Assembly (NCBI RefSeq): GCF_040954645.1
Contig: NC_092803.1
Span: 83,810,417-83,874,416 of the forward strand
Direction: 5' to 3'
Source: Diabrotica undecimpunctata
Taxonomy: Eukaryota > Arthropoda > Insecta > Coleoptera > Chrysomelidae
DNA length: 64,000 bases
The notes beneath the pieces were generated by a model that saw only the letters and a list, made by a program, of their open reading frames with translations, did not search any database and was not told the origin of the DNA. A program made the translations under genes and the position numbers. Positions 1 through 10,021 of the stretch are shown one piece after another (within the stretch, counting starts at the first letter, position 1; each line of letters starts with the position of its first letter).

Positions 1-221
1 TCCACTTCGGTAGGTTCTGCATCTGATTCCTCGTCACTGTTGACTTCTAAATTGTCCTCAGTTTCCGAAACATTTTCCTCAAAAACATCTTGCTCTTCGC
101 TATCTGATTCGTCGGTAATCTCATAGTCGAAATCGGAGTCTGATATCCCTTCTTCTATATTTCGGATAATTTTTTCATGTTCTTGGTCGCTTATTGTCAT
201 TTTCATTCTCTTACGGTCCAT
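1..221 (-). pseudogene. piggyBac-like transposase, N-terminus (cut by window edge)
   Basis: Reading leftward from an ATG at 219-221 there is an uninterrupted frame to the window edge, about 73 codons. It starts MDRKRMKMTISDQEHEKI and then turns very acidic (many D, E and S residues, such as ITDESDSEEQDVFEE). A short basic start followed by an acidic, low-complexity stretch is typical of the N-terminus of piggyBac-family transposases, which cut and paste DNA at TTAA sites. The DDD catalytic domain would lie to the left, outside the window, so activity cannot be judged. Support comes from the flank: 275 bp upstream of the ATG is a piggyBac-style end abutting TTAA. No stop is seen in the visible part, so it may be less decayed than its neighbours. 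The acidic stretch alone would not be diagnostic. Confidence 0.6.
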
Positions 222-495
222 TTTTCAATGTAAACTGACGAAAAATGTTAAAAATAATAAAAATATTCTGGTGCCTCTAAATGCCCAATCGGGGTCACAG
301 CGAGACCCCACTTATCTAAATCTCTCTTACAGACCACTGCACCTCACGAATGTTCGTGGTATACTAACAGAAAACGTAGGAGACACGTCCACACAAATAC
401 CTGATTGCGCGGTTGCCAAATGTTCAAAATAAAGATATTATAGCCAAAAATGTATGTCTGGGGTCCCATAGTGACCCCGATTGGGCATTTAAGGG
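222..495 (-). mobile_element. piggyBac-like element, 5' terminal region with subterminal inverted repeat, abutting TTAA
   Basis: The region between the transposase ATG and TTAA at 496-499 is the non-coding end of the element. Read on the minus strand, the tip after TTAA begins CCCTTAAATGCCC. An internal inverted repeat of about 32 bp links 279-310 (AAATGCCCAATCGGGGTCAC) with 458-490 (GTGACCCCGATTGGGCATTT), with only a few mismatches. CCC-starting tips next to TTAA and subterminal inverted repeats are known piggyBac features. The other end lies outside the window. Confidence 0.6.
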
Positions 496-500
496 TTAAA

Positions 501-1031
501 GATGCAATTGGTGCCGGAACGTATCTATTTTTAAAACGAGACTACTTTTAACGTTGTAGTCGTCTTTAAGGATGATTTTTAGGGGTTGAAAAGTTTAAAT
601 TAAAGAAATATCGGTTCATAAGCGTGGAATGAATCTTAGTTATCTACATTTTAAACTCTAAATAGGCTTTTAAAGTATTTTTTGGATAAAGGGATGGTTT
701 CTAGGGATTAAAAACTTGAAACCAATGAAACATCATTTTACAAGCGATAAATGAATGAATGTAAAAAATTATTTTTTAACGTTATTTACGTTTTAAGCTA
801 TGGTTTCTAAGAGTTGAAAATTTGTATTAAAGTAGAAATTATCATTGAATATGTTTATTTTACTTAATGCAATCAGAGTTTAATGCATAACACGCTTAAA
901 TATGCGTTTACATATATTTCCCAATAAGGGGTCGTCTTAACCATTTAAAAACAAACACACTTCGTCCATATATATTTTGCAAAGGAGGGTAAGATAAGCT
1001 TAAATCCAAATTTTCAGCTAAATCAATGAAT
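501..1031 (+). repeat. Dispersed non-coding repeat, copy A (inverted relative to 13278-13720)
   Basis: This AT-rich stretch is repeated in inverted orientation at 13278-13720. Shared blocks run in order from the GGTGCCGGA / TCCGGCGCC end, through the 'ggggttgaaaa' and 'aacgttgtagacgtctttaa' type motifs, to the TGCAAAGGAGGGTAAGA / TCTTACTCTCCTTTGCA end. There is no open frame. The piggyBac TTAA at 496-499 touches its left edge, so the transposon probably landed at or beside this repeat. The family is not recognised. Similar 'aagggttgaaa' motifs occur in the 292-bp array at 33.3-34.4 kb. Confidence 0.6.
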
Positions 1032-1886
1032 TTTATAATTTATTATTTAAAACTCCCATAACATTTTTTAATCCAATCCCATTCCCGTGTCTACTAAAAT
1101 AACAGTGGTGGTAAAATAATATGCCATGACGTAGTTATTCGACTGAAACTATCGACATGAGTGCATTTATTTCAAGTCCCCTTTTACCACACACTTCCTT
1201 TCAAAAGGTCATGTACTCATTTCGCTGAAGTTGATAATGATAAATTTTTCCAACCAGCAGTGGTTGCGACGATGAGATAGTATGAAAACTTGATAATGGG
1301 AAACAAAGAACATTGACTGATTTTATTAGATGTGATAAGTGTAAAGTTTTTCGTATCAAGAAAATGATATTTGAATTATATATCAAATAGATATAAAAGC
1401 ATAAATTTATGAAATGAAATCTCTTATTACATGTTGCAAAAAACACAAAATTCGCTTTTAAAATATTTTAAAATACGGTATATCAGCAATTCTTATGTCT
1501 CAATTTTGTAAAAATGTCTTCCTCTTCCATATACTATGAAAGTTTATAGTTAAGTTTTGGATCAAACAATCAAAACAATTTTTGTCGTCGATAATAGGTT
1601 TGGAAATCTTTTTCATGATATTGTCTAAATAGGACATTATTTATAAATGGGTATTAATAATTTATGAAACAATCTTTCCACTGCGAATTATGAGATGCAT
1701 TTTAAACCCATAATTGCTTCAAACGTCCACAAGTTAACCCAACAATAAGATTTTTAATGAGATCTGTGAGAATTTGATATCGTACCGTCAAATTCTTAAG
1801 GATATTTTAAGCTCTAATGAGTATTTTACGTAGCGAGTAGAAGTTATAAAAACTTTTTGCTTGCCTTTGTCCTAAAATATTAGTCT
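1032..1886. other. AT-rich stretch with no recognisable gene
   Basis: Both strands are crowded with stops. The only longer frame (81 codons at 1201-1446, minus) has no recognisable domain and looks like a chance frame. No repeat boundary or RNA gene was seen. Confidence 0.5.
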
Positions 1887-1898
1887 TCTGAACAAATG

Positions 1899-2336
1899 AA
1901 CTTTAATCAAATAAAAGGCAAATATCGAGCACAGTTTATTAATTAAATCTTGCCCAAGTACTTTCGCTTCCTAGAGCATCTTCAGGTACAAATTTTTTTA
2001 TAAAAAATAGGCGAAGCTACATTATGGTTGTCATCAGGAGAGAGAATGCACCCAGGAGAGAGAATGCACATTCTCTCTCCTGATGCCAACCATAATGTAG
2101 CTTCGCCTATTTTTTAAAAGTTTTAAAATGTTTGTCCTTGTGTACTGTAGTGTAATGTACAATTTTATGTTTATGACATTCTTTGTTTGTTGGATAGGCC
2201 AAAATTGACGAAATGTCCCTGAAGATGCTCTAGGAAGCGAAAGTACTTGGGCAAGATTTAATTAATAAACTGTGCTCGATATCTGCCTTTTATTTTATCA
2301 AAGTTAATTTATTCGAGCATTCAACCGTATATCAAT
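1899..2336. mobile_element. Foldback insertion flanked by a 12-bp target-site duplication
   Basis: A long imperfect palindrome. The outer arms pair 1899-1978 (..GAGCACAGTTTATTAATT..) with 2219-2304. The inner arms pair AGGCGAAGCTACATTATGG (around 2009) with its reverse complement ending near 2108, around a core in which AGGAGAGAGAATGCAC is present twice in tandem. The arms differ by a few bases only. The same 12 bases, TCTGAACAAATG, occur at 1887-1898 and 2337-2348, exactly outside the palindrome, as expected for a TSD. A 12-bp TSD suits a retroposed element better than a typical MITE. The end sequence (TGAAGATGCTCTAGGAAGCG) resembles terminal sequences seen in Penelope-like elements, but that family call is a guess. 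Confidence 0.7.
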
Positions 2337-2368
2337 TCTGAACAAATGTTTATTTTTCCATTTTCTAA

Positions 2369-2670
2369 CATCTTCCACGATGCGGCTTTTGTTGATGACG
2401 CAGGATGGTTCTGGGCCGATAAAAGGAGTCATGGCTCCTTCTTTAGCAAAGCTATGAAGTTAACTAGTTACCAATAATTCCTGTATGTTCTGACACCCAT
2501 GAGTAAATCTACTTTACTCATAACTCACTACTCCCCACTACACCCATACTCGGGTGTATTTAGTGGGGGCTGCAGTAGGACACTTGTGATTTCTATTCAA
2601 TTAAGACTTTTTGCAACTCTATTATTGTCTTGTGTTGTACTCCAAAACAGCGCAGCATAAGTAATGGAAT
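2369..2670 (-). pseudogene. LINE RNase H domain fragment (R1/I-like)
   Basis: On the minus strand, broken frames give YAALFW near the right end, then WVSEHTGIIGN, followed by FIGPEPSC-like residues when frameshifts are allowed. This is the RNase HI signature of non-LTR retrotransposons that carry RNase H (usually WVPGHxGIxGNExAD followed by PFIGPEP). The conserved histidine and the GN pair are visible, but the following E/AD block is destroyed by stops. Only about 300 bp survive, with no RT beside it. The same domain type occurs in the larger LINE at 60.4-63.0 kb, so this may be a sister copy. Confidence 0.55.
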
Positions 2671-3186
2671 GTTTATTTTTACTTCTGGTTTTCTAACACT
2701 ACAACACGATGAACCTACCAACGTTTATTTATTTAACGGTACAAATATATTTATCAGACTAAATTCCTAAAATCTAATATTTCTAAAACTCAGTGGAATT
2801 CTCGTGAAGTCGAAACAGCCGTAGCCCTTCTGCAAATCGTCTCAAAAATTTAGTCAGGGGCGTAGCAAGGGCTGGCGTAATAGTAATTATGAGTCTGACA
2901 ATCGTTATACATGACAAATTTCATTTTAAGTTTCAGATCTCATGTTATGCCAAAAAATTTACGCGACCTCTTCCGAGAGCGGTAATGTTGTGACTGTGTA
3001 ATTCATGGTCGTGAGTTGAATTGTTGATTTTTCATTTGTAAATGAAACAAGTATCGTTTTATTTACACAAGGATTTACTGAAATTATCGTTTTAGTAGTA
3101 TTTATTTTAAAGTTCAATGGAACTCCTTCCTGAATTATCTAGATCTTCCAGTTTGTCAGCAATAATCGCTCTTATCTGCATGGTTA
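2671..3186. other. Intergenic sequence, nothing recognised
   Basis: AT-rich, no domain-bearing frame on either strand. It ends at TTAA 3187-3190, the left target site of the next element. Confidence 0.45.
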
Positions 3187-3190
3187 TTAA

Positions 3191-4149
3191 CCCTCCTTCC
3201 CACGGGTGGGGTCCATCAGTACAACTATAAATGAAATTGCTTAATTTTTTCAATTTTTTTTTGTATTTTTTTCCTACACTCGGTGTACCTTTTAGTGGCA
3301 ATGAATAGTACACTTTAGCATAATTTGGTGAAATTGTATGAATCCGTTCAATCGCTACCTGTAAAAGTGTCCTGACAGACCCCACCCGTGAGTGGGCGTT
3401 TCTTGTTTTTGTGCTATGGCTTGGCTAACATTGCAGCTATAAATGCATTTATTATATACTAAGATTCAATAATACGAATGCAGAATTTCGGTCTTCTCGT
3501 CGTTTGTTTCTGAAGTCTTTAGGAATTGCGGTAGTCCAGAATAAAATGAAAATACGAGCACCAAATATGCGTATACCGAGAACATCACGGTTACTTGCTG
3601 CAAAATTTTCTGGAATTGAGCAAACGACGAGGGATGACCCAGCCACAGGAAAATGGGGATGTGTAAGTATTATAAAAAAAGAAAAACTAGATATTTTTGC
3701 CAATTTTGTAAAAACTGGTTATGTATAGAACATATAAAAGCGTGTTGTGCTGACTGTGTAGAAACAAAATTAAAATTATTTGACCCCCTCTATTTTCTGT
3801 TTCAAATTTTAATTTTGGATATTTAGTTTTTACTTGTATTACTGTAAGTATATAGAGTAATAATGTCGTCTTTTTTTATATTTTTCTTTTGTATTTTGCC
3901 GTTCATAATTTTTTTAATAAACTCCTGTAAAAAATAATGGTGTAAGTTATTTCGCAGTAAACTATACCAATACATATTGATACACATATTATATGTACAT
4001 GTAGGTAGTACAACGTTATATCAGTAAGTTTTCTTAAAAATATTAAAAAAAAATTTTTTTTTAATGAGAAATAAGATGTTTAAAATTTGGTCCTGATAGA
4101 CCCCACCCGTGGATTTGTGTCACAAGAAAGTCACCCGTGGAAAGGAGGG
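3191..4149 (+). mobile_element. Internally deleted piggyBac element bounded by TTAA
   Basis: Both ends are identifiable. The left tip after TTAA (3187-3190) is CCCTCCTTCCCACGGGTG. The right tip, reverse complemented, is CCCTCCTTTCCACGGGTG and abuts TTAA at 4150-4153. A subterminal motif, GACCCCACCCGT, recurs near 3380 and 4099, and in inverse near 3201. TTAA duplication plus CCC tips define piggyBac ends. The element is only 959 bp, whereas autonomous members are about 2.4 kb or more. It keeps just the C-terminal part of the transposase (see 3471-3826), so it is a deletion derivative that could only have moved with help from a full-length relative. Confidence 0.8.
3471..3826 (+). pseudogene. 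piggyBac transposase C-terminal remnant with cysteine-rich domain
   Basis: The first frame (from about 3471) reads FRSSRRLFLKSLGIAVVQNK and continues through RIPRTSRLLAAKFSG. Just before 3650 the frame shifts by one base. The next frame then gives CKYYKKRKTRYFCQFCKNW, LCIEHIKACCADC and a stop at 3824-3826. The spaced cysteines and histidine (C..Y, YFCxxCK, LCxxH, CC) match the zinc-binding cysteine-rich domain that ends piggyBac transposases and binds the subterminal DNA. The catalytic core is absent. It lies inside the TTAA-bounded element in the expected orientation. Confidence 0.75.
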
Positions 4150-4153
4150 TTAA

Positions 4154-4800
4154 TTGAGACGCCATTTATTTTCATTCGTTTTGTCCTGTTCTAACCTTAC
4201 GAATGCTCCCTGTCTCCATATAAGTTTTTTTTTCGAATTGAATATCGTTATCTAGGCTCATCTCTTGCAGAGTGTTCAAAAGCACTGTGAGTTTTATTCT
4301 ATCAAACGCCTCATAGTCAATGTTTGATTAGGATGTATTGAAATCATTGGTTTAATAATTTAAAATAATAAATAATTGTAAATAAGAGATAACAATTGAT
4401 TGGCGTAACTCGACTTGAAATATGATTCGGTGTAAAAGTTAAAGATCCTTCCCACATGTGTTTAAGGGTATCTTCTAATTTATTGTCGTGGTTGCCAAAA
4501 AAACCTACTGCTGTTACAAAAATGTGTTTGAGTTTGCCTTTTAAAGTAAAAAATTTAAAGAAATAAGGTCATATGTTAAAACTATTAAGAATAATCAAAC
4601 CAAATATATAAAATATTTAAGTAAACATCAAATAGTTTTCCAAACAGTCAATGAAACAAATATACACTCCTTTTTTATCTCTACTCTATTCTAATAGAAC
4701 AGATAACCCAAATATTGCTTCCCTAGTTTCCATTCCATCTTGAAAACCAAATTATCCGCCACATAAATCCAGTTCACAGTTCCAGCTACCTAAGGAGTAC
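4154..4800. other. AT-rich spacer
   Basis: No domain-bearing frame, RNA gene or clear repeat boundary was seen between the piggyBac derivative and the LINE RNase H remnant. Confidence 0.45.
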
Positions 4801-5319
4801 TCCATATATTCCGCCATATTGTATGCCATATCTAAAGCCCTACAACATATATCAAACCAGCCCAAATTTTAAGCAGTCATTTCCACAGATTCTTTAAGCG
4901 CAGTACAAGGAATATTAAGGGTTTACTCAAACCACCCAATATTATGCCAAATTAAAATTGATCTAGAAGAACTTTACAGTAAGAATAAAAGGGTAGAATT
5001 TGTTTGGATTCCATCTCAGGTAGGCATAATAGGTAATGAAAAAGCTGATCTGGACGCTAAAGAAGCCTGCTATACGAATAGACCATATAAAAAGCTCCTA
5101 GAAATTCCTCATTCCGACATTCAAAACACCATCAAAGAATTTTCAATGAGAATATGGCTCGAAAGGTGGAAAAAGCTTGACGACAACAAACTACAACGCA
5201 TCAACCCAAATTTGTCACCAAAAGGGATAACGCCACAAAAACAACGAGATCAAGTCATACAACACCGCTTGAGAATAGGACATACCAGGTTAACCCACCA
5301 GTACCTAATCACATTTTGA
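4801..5319 (+). pseudogene. LINE ORF2 C-terminus: RNase H and following domain
   Basis: A single frame from 4801 to the TGA at 5317-5319 has one internal stop (4870-4872). It reads SIYSAILYAISKALQHI, then TDSLSAVQGI, then FVWIPSQVGIIGNEKAD, and ends RLRIGHTRLTHQYLI. The order (alpha-helix with YAI..AL, TDS, W.PS.VGI.GNE.AD, then RLR.GHTRLTH) is that of RNase HI plus the C-terminal extension of LINE ORF2 proteins. The first catalytic Glu position is I here (SAILYA rather than SAELYA), so activity would be lost even without the stop. No start codon belongs to this piece. It is a 5'-truncated or fragmented copy with no RT upstream. Confidence 0.75.
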
Positions 5320-5379
5320 GGAAATTAACATTTCCTCAAAATTATTAGTTAAATTAAAATTTAAATTAGTTAATTTAAA

Positions 5380-5841
5380 TTTTGTCAAAGTTAAATTTTC
5401 TGGCGTTTATACTAAATTGGTGCAGCATACGTTGTAAATCATCTTCACTTTGAGAGAGTAGTATTGCGTCGTCTGCATAGCAGATTATTTTAAGTTGTTT
5501 TTCTCCCATTTGGTATCTTTTTTTAATTCTTACTTTTTTTATTAAGTACTTCAACCATAATCAGGTTGAATAATAGACGACTCAGGGAATCTCCCTGTCT
5601 TATCCCATTGCCAGTTTCAATAAGGTCGGTTAGTTCTTCTACTTTTACTTTTATTGTGTGGTTTTGGTAGATATTTTCGATCGTTTTGATTATTCCTAGA
5701 GGTATCCCTCTTACGTACAGTAAGTGGATAACGTCTTTTAATTTTACCCAGTCAAATGCCTTCTTAAGGTCCACGAAACATAGATATGCCGGTTTGTTGT
5801 ATTCTAATGATTTCTCTTGTATTCTATCTAGGATCTTGTCT
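5380..5841 (-). pseudogene. LINE reverse transcriptase palm fragment
   Basis: Reading leftward from about 5841: YLCFVDLKKAFDWV (motif with the first catalytic Asp), then TGNGIRQGDSLSRLLFNLIM (primer-grip side motif QGDSLSPLLFN). After a frameshift near 5525 comes ICYADDAILLSQSEDDLQR (the YADD catalytic pair). All three palm motifs are present in order, so this is the RT core of a non-LTR retrotransposon. It lacks the endonuclease and thumb parts and is broken by one shift and a stop. The clade cannot be fixed from the core alone. It adjoins the oppositely oriented RNase H remnant at 4801-5319 across an AT-rich junction. Confidence 0.75.
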
Positions 5842-7530
5842 CAATATTTTTTATTTCTTTATTTTAACTCATACAAAGAACTAGGAAAAATGAAAAGAAC
5901 TTAAGGAGAATAAGTCTACGAACATGTTGGATAAACAACTTGATGATTAGCTGTAGTTTCACTAATGTTTACAGCAGAGTCTTCAAAAATACAAATTGGG
6001 TTGATAATTGTTAATAACTTTTTCAATATCACATGAAAAGGAAAAATAATAGATCATTCAAGAATATTTTGTAATTGAACCAAAACAAATCTGACAAAAG
6101 AACTAAATACACAATTTATCACATCTAATTACCAGAGGAACAAGAATTTCTTTAAATAGACTTGTTATTCGAACACGATATGGATGTAGCAGTACAAAAC
6201 AACAAACTGTACTTTCCACCTCATACTTCACTTCGTAACCGTGAAAATAACTAACTTTGAATTATTTGTGCGATAAAGTAATATCACGAGAAACAGGAAA
6301 TGTTTAGCCAAGCTACTGAACGATACAAAATAGGACCAGTTTATTCTATCTACATATTTCCGTTTCTCGCGTTCATGAAACAGTGAGTCACTATGTTTTT
6401 CCGTAAAGTTCATAATCTTATATGGGAAACAGGCCAGGTCTTAAGAGGTAATTACTAGAATATCCTAATTAAAAAAAATCAACATAAACGTCAAGTCAAA
6501 TAAAATCATATTGAATTAGATTACCTTAGTCAATGGCTAGGGAAAAAATCAAAAGCTTGTAAGCAGAAATGCGAAAAGATTCGAAATGCTAGATAAAACA
6601 AAACAGTGCAAAGATATGGGAATACCGCCAAGAACCTCAAAATTGTAATTACCTACGCTAATAAAGACTGCTATTCAGAATCGACATAAATACTTTGGTT
6701 TTCCCTTCATTTTTTGTGAAACTCATACTTTCTGCGACAAACGCTATGATTTATTAAAGATACAGTGCCTACTATGTATATTTTTTGGGATTAAATCACA
6801 ATAATTGTAGTTAAAATTATAGTTTTCCAGGTTCGACTATACTAAAGTGCTCAACCCATCTGTTTAATACTGCACCAATCGTGCATATAGTATGTCCGGT
6901 AGTTGTGTCCCTATGCATAAGATTAAAATATTAGTGAAAATTTTTGGATATAACGGGCGTGTTTTCTATCTTTTTTTAAATATTAAAAATATAAGAATGC
7001 CCCAAAGCAATTAAGATATTTTCGACTATTTTATTATTTACAAAAAAAAATGATGAATAATCTCTTCATTCTGTATATTTATCAATGAATACTTGACGCT
7101 ACAGCGATAGGCGAGACACAATTGAAGAAAAGACGTGTCCAAAATAAGTAGCCGTTCCGAATGACGTGATACCAAGAGAAGATGCATTCATGGACTTATC
7201 GGAGAAAAGTTAGTTTGAGGTATAAAAAGTAAGTTATGAAATGCTCCAGTAAAAGCAGATCTAACAGGTATCAATCTTGGGCAAAGTAATGACGCTGTTG
7301 GGATATTGGTTATGCATTATAAAATTTAAAAAAAAACTTCAAAAGAGACATCAAAGCTTTTTAACACTTACACCTATGGCTAATTTTAAAAGCTTTAAAG
7401 TACTTAGCCTCAGTGAACAATTTTATCTAAAGTAAACAATGCTTATTGTTTACAACACTTAGAACTATTAATTAAAACTATTCCATATAAGTAAAAGTCC
7501 CTTGACGAAAAACAAGAAGTATTAAAAAAC
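5842..7530. other. AT-rich stretch; one tiny LINE-like scrap
   Basis: No gene is supported. On the minus strand around 6835-6920, VLNRWVEHFS resembles the linker just before the RT of RTE-type LINEs (compare SRWVEHFKELL in the copy at 52.9-55.1 kb), but it is too short to call alone. The 61-codon frame at 6228-6413 shows no domain. Confidence 0.35.
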
Positions 7531-7537
7531 ATAAAAC

Positions 7538-9140
7538 GTTCGAGATGTCATCGAAAAATCCAGAAATGTCTAGTAATGTCTGGAACGTAAGAAAATATAT
7601 ATAAACACAGAAAGTTGACAGTTTAACTACATAGTTATTGAGTTTTTGAAGTTGACAGTTGTCACTGTGTAAAATTTGTAAGCAAGTATTGTAAGATTGG
7701 TGGCAGCGGTGGGATAAAAAAATATTAAGTAATTGTTGATGGCTAATACAAGATTAATAAATTTGATAAAGAAATATACACGTCCGAACCCCAGGAATGG
7801 TTTTTCAGAATGGAAGAGGAAAAAGAGAATCTTAGGTAGCTGAAGGAAAAGCATAGACAAGAAAAGAAGGAGAAGCCTAGACAAGAAGAGGAAGAGGAGA
7901 AGCGGAGGCGTAGAAAAGTAGAGGTATAAAACATAAATAGTTTATCTCAAATTCATGAAAATTTTAATTTAGAGGTACTTAAGTCACTTTACTAGTAGAA
8001 TAGATGAATTAGAAGAACAGAACGATTTAGAAAATAAAATAGTACAAAAACCAAACGATACAAAAACCGATTTAAAAAATCGAAAATAGTACAATAAAAC
8101 TATTTAAAAAAATAGAACAACAGCAAAACGATAAAGTCTAATTTAGAAAGCCAAATAGTTGAGTTAGAAATAAAAATTAATACCCAGGCTTCCTTATGTA
8201 ATATTATTTCAGTAACTTATGTCGAATCTAAACACACAGCTTCAAATAGAACTAGCAAAATTTTAAAACCACCCACATTTAAAGGTCAAACAGCATGGGA
8301 AACTTATCGTTCTCAATTCGGAGCTGCGGGTAGAGAAAATGGCTGGACTGAGAAAGAAATGGTAGTTTCCTTGGTAGCGTCGATTCCCCAGGATGGACCT
8401 TATACCTCTCGTGTTCAAGCTTTAGAGAGAAGATATGGTCAGTAGCAAAACAGGTTTCCAAAGTCACCTGAAAGTTTGATATCAAAAGCATAATGATAGT
8501 CTGCAAGAATTTGAAGCCAATATTAAAAGATTATTGCACTCCCCTCAGACACCTAAAGATTTTCTTGAATAAATTGGTATACAGGGATTCATAGATGAAC
8601 TACAGGATGTTGAAATGCAACAAACTTTCCGATTACAACACCACAAAATGGTAAAGGGAACACTAGTCTCAGCTCAGGAGTTCGAAGCAGCGAAAAGTAT
8701 TTTTAGATCTCGAGCAAAATTAAAAGAAATAAGACTTCAAAAAAATCATGAAGTCATTACCGTAGATAATCAACAATCTATTTTATCCTAGATACTAAGT
8801 ATACTGCAAAATCTTCAAAAAAAATCTTAAAATCAAAACCTAATCTACCTATCCAGTTTTCATCCAGAGGCAAACCCGAGGTCATATCCAGAGACTAGCT
8901 CCATACAATGTAAGTGATCCATCCTGTTGACTTCAAGGGATTCTCGATAGACCAGTTGTTCGAGGCGAAGAACTATAAAGGAAAGATAATTCGAGGAAAA
9001 ACCTCGAAATGTCTAGTAATGTCAGAAAATATATCATACAAACACAGGAGTTCATAGTTTAACAACAGTAGTCATTGTGTTTTTGAGTTTGATAGTTGTC
9101 ATTTCGTAAAAGTTATAAATAAGTGTTGTAATATTGTTGG
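7538..9140 (+). mobile_element. Collapsed gypsy-like LTR retrotransposon
   Basis: Two diverged direct repeats bound the unit: about 7538-7700 and 8985-9140. Both contain GAAATGTCTAGTAATGTC, then GAAAATATAT, AAACACAG, TTTTTGAG..TTGA.AGTTGTCA and AAGT.TTGTAA.ATTG. Directly after the left copy is a TGG-rich tract at 7699-7716 (TGGTGGCAGCGGTGGGAT) in the position and style of a tRNA primer-binding site. Between the repeats only a gag-like fragment is seen. Protease, RT, RNase H and integrase are missing, so most of the interior is deleted. The exact LTR ends and the target duplication could not be fixed. Confidence 0.6.
8253..8745 (+). pseudogene. Retroelement gag-like capsid remnant
   Basis: Starting near 8253 the frame reads ILKPPTFKGQTAWETYRSQF, GRENGWTEKEMVVSLVAS and ALERRYGQ, then a stop. 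Further pieces in shifted frames give LQEFEANIKRLLHSP, FIDELQDVEMQQTFRL and AQEFEAAKSIFRSRAKLK. The pattern (PPxFxGxxxWxxYxxxFE, NGW, LxxRYG, LQEFExxIxRL, FIxGLxDVExQ, EFEAAK) is that of gag proteins of gypsy-like LTR retrotransposons. The zinc knuckle usually found at the end was not identified. At least two stops and frameshifts are present. The charged, lysine/glutamate-rich sequence at 7795-7930 may be the N-terminal coiled part. Confidence 0.55.
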
Positions 9141-10020
9141 TGTTTGAATATGGACTCAGGACCAGCAACTTCACGTGGAGTCATACGTCGCCATGTTACC
9201 AAATCCACTGGTAACTTTAACATCATAATATTTAATACCATATAATGTAAACTAAATGTAAATAAACAATTTTTAACGGGTTTTTACCCACATAATTAGT
9301 GGCTCAATACATGTATACCTAGTGCACTGATGATGGAATATGGATTCCGAAAACGTTTTGTGATATAGCCCGATTGGGTTTTTAAATTATATACGTTATA
9401 GAGGATGTTTAATAAAATTTTTTGTGATATATGGTATACAGCCAACTACAGGAACTTAGATTCCTTGTGAATATTATTTAGAACCTCAAAAAATTGGAAA
9501 ATGTTCCGATGGTAAGTATAAAACAAAGAATTTAATTTTGAATGGAAACCCTGGAATGAATTTGTCGTTCTTTGTAGAGAAGTACTATTTTCGGCCCACA
9601 TGGTAGGTGGAAATTTGGCGTCTTCAGCCAGCAATGTAGTTCTCCATCAAGAAATCTGCAAATTTTTGAACAGCTGGATGTCTTGGTAAGATTGCTCCGA
9701 TATTAATCGCAAAATAATCGCCTACGTCTTCGGAGTCCAAAAAAGAAAGACTAAACACGTATTTTAAGTAACACAAAAGTCTGATCCTTTCAAATATTCC
9801 GTATATACGGAATAAACTTCATATATTTAAAGTTCATATAGACTAACAATCGTTTAATGATAACAATACAAAACTACAATACATCCTTTTAACTTCCAAT
9901 ATATGAAAGTGTCGTAATACCAAAGGAATGGCTAAACTTAGAAGTCATAGCTATATTAACTTAATGAGTCACTAACTAAAAATATTCTTAAAGATCATAC
10001 AAAACCGAATTTATTAAAAA
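9141..10020. other. Non-coding; possible retroelement 3' tail near 9330-9440
   Basis: No gene is supported. The block GATGATGGAATATGGATTCC followed by GAAAACGTTTTGTGATATAG looks like the 3' untranslated ends of Penelope-type elements, but there is no coding sequence to confirm it. The rest is AT-rich and featureless. Confidence 0.35.
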
Positions 10021-10021
10021 T

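Noticed and set aside
3107..3385. 92-codon minus-strand frame across the left end of the piggyBac derivative
   Set aside because: It crosses the TTAA boundary and terminal repeat. It shows no domain and is not a gene.
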